This document shows positions 16,240 through 22,671 of a DNA stretch of 38,487 bases, in pieces (position 1 is the first letter of the stretch; each line of letters begins with the position of its first letter). Made by a program: the position numbers and the translations under genes. Source of the stretch: an uncultured Eubacteriales bacterium (GTDB lineage: Bacteria; Bacillota; Clostridia; Monoglobales; Monoglobaceae); the NCBI GenBank assembly GCA_900545865.1, contig URAN01000024.1, forward strand, positions 1-38,487. Reading direction: 5' to 3'. The notes under the pieces are model-generated. The model was not told where the DNA came from. It did not search any database and saw only the letters and a list, made by a program, of their open reading frames with translations.

Positions 16240-17607
16240 TTATTTATAATACTCTTTCATATCCGCGTTGCACGGCAGAGCAAAAATATCATCCAATAAT
16301 TTTTCCGCCTGCGCCCTTGACCGCGTTTGAGGGTCCATCATAATCAAATCGATAAGATACTCTTTTTTGCCTGTTTCAAACGCCGCAAGCTCCATTTCAA
16401 CCGGCGCAATTCTGTCACGCAAAAGGTGCGCCATAATCGGTTTTGGCAAGCCGTTATTGTGTATGGGGTGAACGCCGCCTTTATCAACTCTTGCCGCAAT
16501 CTCAACTTCATAATCCGTCGGAAGTCCTTTCATATATCCGCCGTCGTTTAAGATATTTACTATAACCTTATTATCCGTATCGAATGCAAGACCTTCAATA
16601 AGCGGAATCATCGGTTCGTCCGATGCAACGCTCGAAAACGCTTCGGAAACTTTTACCGTTTTATCCTCAACAACCCTCTTTATCTCTGCAATCTGTGTGT
16701 CACAATCTTTAAAATATTGCTGATACCACTCATACGGCTTACTCTCGAATTTGTCCTCAACGGCATCATCGGTGTGATATTCCCACCCCCATGCGCCGCC
16801 GCCCGCACTCGGTGTATCTCCTATAGGAAAAAGTCCGTATCTCTTATACATATCAATCGCCTTAACACCGATTTCATCAACCGCAAGCCCAAACTTTTTC
16901 TGTTCCTCTCTGTCCTCAACAAGTCTGTCACCGTGTTCCGCAAGCCACTTATCAAGCAGAGCGTAACCGTCCTTTGCATCATATCTGAACCCGGTAAGCC
17001 ATATAAAATGGTTTACGCCCGAGATTTCAAACCCGATTTTATTTCTGTCAAGTCCCATCGCCTGTGCAATTCTGTATACGCCCGTATATCCGTGACACAT
17101 ACCTATTATCTTTGCGTTTTTATACTTTCTCGACAGATATGTAACACCGCCCTGTACGGGGTTCGCAACCATTATATAATACGCATTAGGACAAATATCA
17201 AGCATATCAACCAGAATGCTTTCCATAAGCCTGAGCTGATGAAAGTTTATAAAAAACGCCTCATCATGCAATATATGAAGGCTTCCGCCGAAACGATACC
17301 CGTTGTCATACGCAACCTTTATTCCCTGTTTAAATCTTTCGTGACCATAATCAAGCGCAACGTTCAAAACAAAGTCTGCGTCCTGCATTGCCTCACGTCT
17401 GTCGGTCGTCTTGAATATGTCAATATCAAGATTCATCTCTTCTGCATAACGTGTGCATAATCCGTAAATTGCGTCCAACCTGTCGGTGTTAATATCCATA
17501 AGTGTAACGGTGCTGCCGTTAAAACGGCTGTTTACACAAATGTCCTTGACAAGGTTTAGCGAAAATATAGCGCTGCCTGCTCCGATAATACAAATTTTAC
17601 ACGACAT
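16240..17607 (-). CDS. Glycoside hydrolase family 4 (NAD- and Mn-dependent alpha-glycosidase)
   Basis: 455 aa, first gene of the operon. NAD-binding GAGSAIF (9-15) and LMDINTDRL, then VANPVQGG, and the metal ligands Cys171 in GMCHGYTG and His200 in GVNHF. The CHGYTG pattern is that of the alpha-galactosidase, alpha-glucosidase and alpha-galacturonidase branch rather than the 6-phospho-beta-glucosidases (CNVP type). GH4 enzymes oxidise C3, eliminate the aglycone and rehydrate. No phosphotransferase genes are nearby, so the substrate is probably an unphosphorylated oligosaccharide. The likely role is to release the monosaccharide that feeds the isomerase and kinase. SD AGAGGT. Confidence 0.92.
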   Translation of the reverse strand: MSCKICIIGAGSAIFSLNLVKDICVNSRFNGSTVTLMDINTDRLDAIYGLCTRYAEEMNLDIDIFKTTDRREAMQDADFVLNVALDYGHERFKQGIKVAYDNGYRFGGSLHILHDEAFFINFHQLRLMESILVDMLDICPNAYYIMVANPVQGGVTYLSRKYKNAKIIGMCHGYTGVYRIAQAMGLDRNKIGFEISGVNHFIWLTGFRYDAKDGYALLDKWLAEHGDRLVEDREEQKKFGLAVDEIGVKAIDMYKRYGLFPIGDTPSAGGGAWGWEYHTDDAVEDKFESKPYEWYQQYFKDCDTQIAEIKRVVEDKTVKVSEAFSSVASDEPMIPLIEGLAFDTDNKVIVNILNDGGYMKGLPTDYEVEIAARVDKGGVHPIHNNGLPKPIMAHLLRDRIAPVEMELAAFETGKKEYLIDLIMMDPQTRSRAQAEKLLDDIFALPCNADMKEYYK

Positions 17608-17628
17608 AATTTTACCTCTCTTATCAAC

Positions 17629-17656
17629 ATATTAACTTATCTATATAAGTTAATAT
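17629..17656. promoter_or_regulatory. Operator palindrome of the GH4 operon
   Basis: A perfect interrupted palindrome: ATATTAACTTAT (17629-17640), spacer CTAT, ATAAGTTAATAT (17645-17656). It covers the predicted transcription start. The core ACTTAT-n4-ATAAG recurs at the regulator promoter (18832-18846), so both are probably bound by the GntR/LacI-type regulator next door. Confidence 0.8.
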
Positions 17657-17657
17657 A

Positions 17658-17686
17658 AGCATAGCACACTTTAAATAAAAAGTCAA
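17658..17686 (-). promoter_or_regulatory. Promoter of the nine-gene operon
   Basis: Minus strand TTGACT (17686-17681), a 17-nt spacer, then TATGCT (17663-17658). The start would fall about 45 nt before the GH4 ATG, inside the operator. Confidence 0.7.
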
Positions 17687-17697
17687 TACCCAAAATA

Positions 17698-17732
17698 AAA
17701 AAATCGGAAATTTTTAAAACTTCCGATTTTTT
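17698..17732 (-). terminator. Terminator of the regulator gene
   Basis: A 12-bp stem (17698-17709 with 17721-17732, core TCGGAA/TTCCGA) followed by a seven-base T-run on the minus strand. It isolates the regulator from the operon promoter just downstream. Confidence 0.85.
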
Positions 17733-17747
17733 GAACTTTTATTAATA

Positions 17748-18809
17748 TTATATTCGTTTGACCGAGCGGCGCATTATAATTTCGGGTTCAAAAACCCGTT
17801 TGTACGGCCATTCCGTCTTTTTATCTTTTATGTCAAGCATCGCCGCCGCAACGGCGGCACCCATCTTTTCTTTCGGGTGCACAATACTCGTCAACGGCGG
17901 CGAAACTGCCGATGCAATCACTGTATCATCGACGCTTATCACCGATATGTCATCGGGTACGCTTACACCAACCGTATTCAAAAATTCAATACACTGTTTC
18001 GCAACAAGGTCGTTATAACAAAAGATTGCGGTTATCTCGGGATGAATACCGAGCATATCGCCGATCTGTTCTTTAAAATGACCGCCGAAATCAATCAGAT
18101 ACGGCTCTTTTTCAGACTCTTCCGCAAAACCTTTCATTCTCAAAACGGAATCTTTATATTTGTTATAATGAATCATACACACATTTTTATGTCCGTTTTC
18201 TCTAAAACATTGCGCCGCAAGCGCACCTGCTTTTATTTCGTCCAGCACCGCATATGACGGAACAGCATTTTCGTATATGCCGTCAATCATTATGTACGGT
18301 ATTTCACGGCGTATGAGCTTTGCAAAAAGCCTTTCCGTCTCGTCCGCCGCCGATATTTGAGTGTATGAACACGGCTGTATAATAACTCCGTCCGAACCTT
18401 TTTCGCAAATGTCGGAAAGCAGGCGGTTTATTGTTTCGGCATCATTTTTTGTATCGTTTATAACAATGTCGCATTGACGGCTTTCAAACGTTGCACATAT
18501 GCTTTTGAGATAGTACGGTATAAAGTATACATCCGTCGTATCGAGCAAAAGGTCAAATTTAAGCCGCGCTTCGTCGCTCGGTACAGCCGCACAAAACGTT
18601 CCCTTTCCGTGGTGCTTGATAAGCAAGCCCTCGTTCACCAAGACCGAAAGAGCCTCACGTATGGTAAGCCTCCCAATTTGGTAATACTTAACCATCTCAC
18701 TTTCGCTCATAAGCTTATCACCGGGATTGATTTTTCCCTCTCTTATTTCCTGTCTGATTTTATCTGCCAGCTGTATATACAGCGGCATTCCGCTTGTTCT
18801 GTTTATCAT
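17748..18809 (-). CDS. GntR-type HTH, LacI-type sensor transcriptional regulator (AraR-like)
   Basis: 353 aa. The N-terminal GntR winged helix (1-75) has PLYIQLADKIRQEIREGKI, LMSESEMVKYYQIGRLTIREAL and GLLIKHHGKGTF. Residues of about 85-350 are a LacI/periplasmic-binding-like sugar sensor (DGVIIQPC, PYIMIDGIYE, IFCYNDLVAKQC, DDISVISVDDT, LTSIVHPKEKMG). This architecture is that of AraR-type repressors, released by a sugar ligand. It has its own promoter overlapped by the operator and is the obvious controller of the GH4 operon. The start has AGAGG 9 nt upstream. Confidence 0.92.
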   Translation of the reverse strand: MINRTSGMPLYIQLADKIRQEIREGKINPGDKLMSESEMVKYYQIGRLTIREALSVLVNEGLLIKHHGKGTFCAAVPSDEARLKFDLLLDTTDVYFIPYYLKSICATFESRQCDIVINDTKNDAETINRLLSDICEKGSDGVIIQPCSYTQISAADETERLFAKLIRREIPYIMIDGIYENAVPSYAVLDEIKAGALAAQCFRENGHKNVCMIHYNKYKDSVLRMKGFAEESEKEPYLIDFGGHFKEQIGDMLGIHPEITAIFCYNDLVAKQCIEFLNTVGVSVPDDISVISVDDTVIASAVSPPLTSIVHPKEKMGAAVAAAMLDIKDKKTEWPYKRVFEPEIIMRRSVKRI

Positions 18810-18832
18810 CGGATAATCCTCTCATTATATTG

Positions 18833-18873
18833 CTTATATATATAAGTATATATGTTAAAGAGAGATTTGTCAA
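18833..18873 (-). promoter_or_regulatory. Promoter and operator of the regulator
   Basis: Consensus TTGACA (18873-18868), a 17-nt spacer, TATACT (18850-18845). The palindrome CTTATATATATAAG (18833-18846) overlaps the -10 and start point and shares its core with the GH4-operon operator, implying autorepression. Confidence 0.8.
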
Positions 18874-18904
18874 GTAATATTTCGTTTGAGTTTCCCCAAA
18901 AATC

Positions 18905-19097
18905 AGAAAGGAAAGCAACAAAATTAAGGTATTGAAAAGAAACGCCTATGGCTATCGGAATTTCAAGAGGTTCAGAAAAAGGATATTACATATGTTTAAT
19001 TACAGGAAAACCGACAAGGTAAAGGCGGTTGCATAAATTTACAACCGCCTCTAAAAAAATTCCATTATTTTTTGACCCCAACTATTGACAAAGAGCC
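18905..19097 (+). mobile_element. 3' remnant of an ISL3-family insertion sequence
   Basis: An in-frame stretch ending at TAA 19034-19036 reads NKIKVLKRNAYGYRNFKRF then RKRILHMF, the usual C-terminal end of ISL3/IS204-type transposases. It is followed by a 9-bp hairpin (19023-19031 with 19042-19050) and by a sequence whose complement is GGCTCTTTGTCAATAG (19082-19097), the form of an ISL3 terminal inverted repeat. The rest of the transposase and the other end are missing, so the copy is dead. Confidence 0.7.
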
Positions 19098-19114
19098 CTA
19101 TTGACAAAGAGTCC
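19082..19114. repeat. Tandem copies of the IS end sequence
   Basis: CTATTGACAAAGAGCC (19082-19097) is repeated at once as CTATTGACAAAGAGTCC (19098-19114). Two adjacent terminal repeats suggest a second IS insertion at the end of the first, or a deletion between two IS copies. Confidence 0.7.
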
Positions 19115-19152
19115 TTTTTACGGAGCATACGACCGATTTTCTGTATAGAAAA

Positions 19153-19180
19153 ATCGGAATGGAGCTAAGTCCATTCCGAT
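19153..19180. repeat. 11-bp perfect hairpin in the spacer after the IS remnant
   Basis: ATCGGAATGGA (19153-19163) pairs with TCCATTCCGAT (19170-19180), loop of 6. The sequence just before it (CCGATTTT...AAAAATCGG, about 19133-19157) can also fold. Function unknown. Confidence 0.5.
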
Positions 19181-19204
19181 TGGTGCGAGTGTTCTTATAG
19201 GATT

Positions 19205-19370
19205 TAACGAAAAACGCAGTAAAATCAAATTTTAAGTGCCGAAGGCACTCTCGCAAAAGGTTGGTAGTGAGCCAAAGGCGTTACGAGTGCGCTTGCATAC
19301 GAATAGACAATGCGAACGTGACCTTTTGCGAATAAGGAGGAGCAGCGGCATGAGCGAACTCTGATTTTTT
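19205..19370 (-). other. Structured gene-free segment downstream of tRNA-Pro
   Basis: Minus-strand sequence past the tRNA terminator holds a 10-bp long-range stem (CGCAAAAGGT 19252-19261 with ACCTTTTGCG 19321-19330) and a small AGTGCC-GAA-GGCACT hairpin (19235-19249). Open frames through it look like shadows of the repeat and show no protein family. It may be a dispersed repeat or a small RNA. Confidence 0.35.
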
Positions 19371-19371
19371 G

Positions 19372-19406
19372 CAAAAAAATCAGAGCAAGCGATATATAGC
19401 TTGCTC
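19372..19406 (-). terminator. Terminator of tRNA-Pro
   Basis: GAGCAAGC / GCTTGCTC (19399-19406 with 19383-19390) followed on the minus strand by TGATTTTTTT. Confidence 0.8.
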
Positions 19407-19411
19407 CGACG

Positions 19412-19488
19412 TGGTCGGAGTGACTGGATTCGAACCAGCGGCCACCTGAACCCCATTCAGGTACTCTACCAAACTGAGCCACACCCCG
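19412..19488 (-). tRNA. tRNA-Pro, anticodon GGG
   Basis: 77 nt including an encoded CCA. Acceptor CGGGGTG / CACTCCG with one G-T pair, D-arm GGCTCAG..., anticodon stem CCTGA / TCAGG with loop ATGGGGT (anticodon GGG), and T-loop GGTTCGAATCC. All arms pair. Confidence 0.96.
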
Positions 19489-19697
19489 TCAAACAACAAA
19501 ATTTATTATACTACATTTTAAAGAAAAAAGCAAGTCTTTTTTGCAAAAAAATTCAAAAATATTTAATTTATATAGAAATAATAATTTCAAACCGTAATTT
19601 TATGTACAAGTCATCAGTTTTATTTAGTATAACCTGTTAAATTCAGGAATATAATATTAATATTAAGACACTTGATTTTATAAAAAGGCGGTTTAAG

Positions 19698-19934
19698 ATG
19701 GATAATATAAAAAATAAAACTCAAAAAGACGAGCATAAAGCCGATTTACGCCGAAAGAAACAAATTCTCGCATTAAAAAGCGAAATTGAACGAACAAGAC
19801 GAGATATTGAAGCGGCAGAAATGAATTTTGAGCGTGTGCATAAACCCTCTGAAGTGGATATATACATTTATGAGCTGCGCAAGGTTCAGACAAAGTATGA
19901 TTCTTTGTTATCAAGACTTAAAGAGTTGTATTAA
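19698..19934 (+). CDS. DUF2508 (YaaL-like) small protein
   Basis: A 78-aa basic, all-helical protein. The N-terminal half is Lys/Arg-rich (KNKTQKDEHKADLRRKKQIL). The second half, EIERTRRDIEAAEMNFERV then DIYIYELRKVQTKYDSLLSRLKEL, matches DUF2508/YaaL, a sporulation-era Firmicutes family of unknown role. It starts at ATG 19698 with a modest AAGGCGG. It stands alone between two tRNA genes. Confidence 0.65.
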   Translation: MDNIKNKTQKDEHKADLRRKKQILALKSEIERTRRDIEAAEMNFERVHKPSEVDIYIYELRKVQTKYDSLLSRLKELY

Positions 19935-20071
19935 TTTTATGCCTGTGACACTTTTCAAACAATTATTGACATTCGCATCGCGCGCCCTTTTATATTCACC
20001 GCAAATCGACATCGTAAATAGATTTTAAGCATTTATTTTATAAAAAAATTAACAAAATTCGCCGTTTGGTA

Positions 20072-20100
20072 TTGACAAAACAATAAAAATATCGTATTAT
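20072..20100 (+). promoter_or_regulatory. Promoter of tRNA-Arg
   Basis: TTGACA (20072-20077), a 17-nt spacer, TATTAT (20095-20100), 33 nt before the tRNA. Confidence 0.85.
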
Positions 20101-20133
20101 AGATATTGTTCGATTTTTATATCGGCTTTGTCT

Positions 20134-20210
20134 GTCCCCATAGCTCAGCAGGATAGAGCAACTGCCTCCTAAGCAGTAGGTCGGACGTTCGAATCGTCTT
20201 GGGGACGCCA
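20134..20210 (+). tRNA. tRNA-Arg, anticodon CCT
   Basis: 77 nt with encoded CCA. Acceptor GTCCCCA / TGGGGAC, anticodon stem ACTGC / GCAGT with loop CTCCTAA (anticodon CCT), T-arm with GTTCGAATC. Its 3' end abuts an integrase remnant; such tRNA ends are common attachment sites for tyrosine integrases. Confidence 0.96.
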
Positions 20211-20213
20211 TTT

Positions 20214-20236
20214 GCACCGCTTTTGCGGTGCTTTTT
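20214..20236 (+). terminator. Terminator of tRNA-Arg
   Basis: GCACCGC / GCGGTGC (20214-20220 with 20225-20231) followed by TTTTTC. Confidence 0.88.
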
Positions 20237-20280
20237 CTTTGTGCTAAAAATTTTCGATTTCTGTTTATCTGTTCCGTTTT

Positions 20281-20342
20281 TTTGCTAATAGGAAACGAAC
20301 TCGTTTTTGAGATTTGCTAATAATTTTTGTTTTTTGCTAATA
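20281..20342. repeat. Three direct repeats TTTGCTAATA, possible integrase arm sites
   Basis: TTTGCTAATA occurs at 20281-20290, 20313-20322 and 20333-20342, between the tRNA-Arg 3' end and the integrase stop codon. Short direct repeats in that position are typical of arm-type binding sites of tyrosine integrases. An inverted CTGTTCCG / CGGAACAG pair (20269-20276 with 20361-20368) surrounds them. Confidence 0.55.
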
Positions 20343-20379
20343 GCTTAATTAGCATTGCTTCGGAACAGCACTTCGTTTC

Positions 20380-21128
20380 TTAATTCTTAGCAGCAATTAA
20401 CTGTGATAGCGTTTGCAACAATTCGGGAGATTTTTGCAGTTGCTCTATCAATGCAGATACATCTAATGCAGCTTGTTCCTCTTGAGGTGCTTGCACATTT
20501 CTTAAATCAGCCTTGATATTATAGAATGAAGTTTCAAATTTCATTGCGTTTACTTTTCTGTCCCCGTCTAAAATGTGAGCATAAATATCCGTTATCATAT
20601 CAATTTGAGCGTGCCCGGTATCTCCCTGTGTTGCCTTCAAATCCCCGTGATTAAGTTTCAACTTATATGTCGTGCTTGAATGTCTGAGAGAGTGAAAAAC
20701 AACATTCGGAAGTTCAGCTTTTTCTCTTAATGCTTCAAACGCCTTTAACAAAACTCTGCCCTCGCAAGGTCTGCCGTTATTTAAGGCAACAACCAAATTA
20801 TAGTCTGTGTATTCATCTCCCAGCAAACCTTTTAATTCATCTTGATGACTTTTCCACTCTCGCATTATGTATGCCAATGTTTTAGGCAACCATATTTTTC
20901 TGATACTGCTGTCTGTTTTCGGTTTTTTCAAAACAACTCTTGTACTTGTGTTCGGCATAAGCGGTGGAAAAATGTAATATACATCTTTTTTATCCAATGT
21001 TTCAAGGCTCCTTTTGGAAGCACGCTGCAATTCCTTGTCAATATACACATACGCATCATCTCTTGCAATATCATCATCGGAAATATGAACATTATCCCAA
21101 GTCAGTCCAAGTATTTCGCCCTCACGCA
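20380..21128 (-). pseudogene. int: Tyrosine site-specific integrase, N-terminally truncated
   Basis: About 249 C-terminal codons of a phage/ICE integrase. The catalytic domain is complete: Arg in MREGEILGLTWDNV, His-x-x-Arg in HSLRHSSTT, His in TGHAQ and the nucleophile Tyr in TDIYAHI. The usual arm-binding and core-binding domains (about 150 aa) are absent. Coding similarity stops just before MREGEIL, where the sequence turns into the rhamnosidase gene at about 21126-21130. Its 3' end faces tRNA-Arg, the normal layout for an element integrated in that tRNA. A start from an internal codon is unlikely to give an active enzyme. Confidence 0.88.
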
Positions 21129-21581
21129 TTGGATATCAATTTTTTGTCCTCTCTCACCTTTGATTTTAAGCCTGAAAATCCCCGTATTGTTTTCACCGAA
21201 ATCATAAATATATCCGCCGGTCGGTGCAACTGCATTTTCAAACGGCATGATTGATTTTGCAAAATCCTCGATTGCATGCAGCGAATACGGCGCGAGTTCA
21301 CCGCATCTTATGCTCTTTGGCTTAATTTCGCGCGTAATCTTAATCGGTTCGGCATCGCACATCTTTGCATATCCGCGCGGCTTGTATATCCCCGAAATCG
21401 GCTTGTGCCAATCCTTTTCGACAAACCCGGGGTTGTTCCAACCGTCATCTTCGAGTCTTGCGTCATAGAAAACACCCGACCTAAGGTCACTGAACACAAT
21501 CGGTCCTTTTTTGCACATAAAGTCATCGGCATCAGTGGAATACTCTAAACATTCACACACAAAATTCTTTGAAAATTCCAT
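21126..21581 (-). pseudogene. Alpha-L-rhamnosidase (GH78-like), 5' fragment
   Basis: About 152 N-terminal codons. The block YDARLEDDGWNNPGFVEKDW matches the N-terminal beta-sandwich of bacterial alpha-L-rhamnosidases, and YIYDFGENNTGIFRLKIKG the following rhamnosidase beta domain (the Y-D-F-G-x-N motif). The (alpha/alpha)6 catalytic domain, several hundred residues in the family, is missing. The reading frame runs on for nine codons inside integrase DNA and stops at 21102. No SD is visible before the ATG at 21581. It is the last member of the polysaccharide gene run, cut off by the integrase fusion. Confidence 0.82.
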
Positions 21582-21592
21582 AATTTAATTTT

Positions 21593-21626
21593 GCCGCGTT
21601 GTATTCATAGATGAATACAACGCGGC
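21593..21626. terminator. Long hairpin containing the metallophosphoesterase stop codon
   Basis: A 16-bp perfect inverted repeat (GCCGCGTTGTATTCAT 21593-21608; complement 21611-21626) with almost no loop. The TGA stop at 21605-21607 lies at its tip. On the minus strand no T-run follows, so RNA stabilisation or partial attenuation ahead of the rhamnosidase is as likely as termination. Confidence 0.6.
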
Positions 21627-22657
21627 ATTTCCTCTCTTGATAATTTATTATTTAAACAATGTATTACTTGCTGCTCCGATATTCCTCTTATTATACGCGC
21701 GACCCTGTCAACGCCCACGCCGAATCTCGTACAATATATTACCTCATCGGTAACAGAGATAATATCAAACACTGTTTCCGTTATCGTACCGAATTGTCTG
21801 TCGGGACAGGAAATGTCCCATTTCCCTTTATGAAGCCCCGACGCACATTGAGTATCGATCGAAACGATTCCCTCGTCATACACAATGTTATCATAATGGA
21901 GGTGACCGGCAATCGATATTATCACGTTATCCGACTTTTGCATTACATTCCAAAGCCATTCGCCGTTTATCATGTCCTTGTGTATTTTAAGACAATCGGG
22001 GTAGTGACCTCTGACATTTATCGGTGCGTGTGAGAAAACAATAACTTTTTTATTCGTTTTTACAATCTCTTTAAACCAATTCACCTGTTCTTTGGATACG
22101 CCGACATCAAACGGGTGTATAAGCTTTCCGTCCTTATCGAATCCATAATAAAAATCCGATGTATCCAAAAAGACAAGTCTATATCCCAAATCATCAAAAT
22201 CGGTATAATAATAGTTCTCGTCTGTCGGATTGTTCTTCATACAAATTTTGTGCAAGTCATCGGGGTACAATATATATTCCAAAACGGGCGGCTTATATAT
22301 ATCATGTATGTCTTTAGGAAAGCTCTTTTTCGGTTTCATTTCCGGTGACATAACACAATCATCGTGATTGCCTATACAGCAATGCACCGGAATCGTGAGT
22401 TTGTACAACGAGTCCATTGTTTCTTTAATGGACTCATGCGCCATTTTGGGGTCATCATGATAATCTGCGCCCAAATCGCCGCCGCATACCACACACTTTA
22501 AGTTCGGAAGTCTGTCGATTATATACTGCATTGACGCAATATGTACGGATGCCGAATCATAGTCTGTCGGCGCATAATCACTGTGCTTTGGACAATCCCA
22601 TTCAGACAAGCCGTTATGCGGGTCGGTATAAAAAATAAAATTCAGCGGTGCATTCAG
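21605..22657 (-). CDS. Calcineurin-like metallophosphoesterase, unusual start
   Basis: The frame shows the full metal-site series of the calcineurin-like family: TDPHN (the D-x-H motif), VVCGGDLGADYH (GGD), IGNHDD (GNH[DE]), FSHAPI (His) and AGHLH (GHxH). No signal peptide is seen. The first ordinary start, TTG at 22609, lies after the essential TDPHN block. To include it, translation must start at CTG 22645 or CTG 22657, just after an in-frame TAA at 22663, and no SD is seen. Either a CTG is used by coupling to the preceding gene (stop at 22672) or the gene lost its start by mutation (MNAPLNFIFYTDPHN would be natural). The role is probably phosphoester hydrolysis; the substrate is unknown. 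Confidence 0.75.
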   Translation of the reverse strand: MNAPLNFIFYTDPHNGLSEWDCPKHSDYAPTDYDSASVHIASMQYIIDRLPNLKCVVCGGDLGADYHDDPKMAHESIKETMDSLYKLTIPVHCCIGNHDDCVMSPEMKPKKSFPKDIHDIYKPPVLEYILYPDDLHKICMKNNPTDENYYYTDFDDLGYRLVFLDTSDFYYGFDKDGKLIHPFDVGVSKEQVNWFKEIVKTNKKVIVFSHAPINVRGHYPDCLKIHKDMINGEWLWNVMQKSDNVIISIAGHLHYDNIVYDEGIVSIDTQCASGLHKGKWDISCPDRQFGTITETVFDIISVTDEVIYCTRFGVGVDRVARIIRGISEQQVIHCLNNKLSREEMPRCIHL

Positions 22658-22671
22658 CTTTTATTATGCAA

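Noticed and set aside
19225..19482. Minus-strand open frames overlapping tRNA-Pro
   Set aside because: They run through the tRNA and its structured downstream repeat, have no SD and no protein family resemblance.
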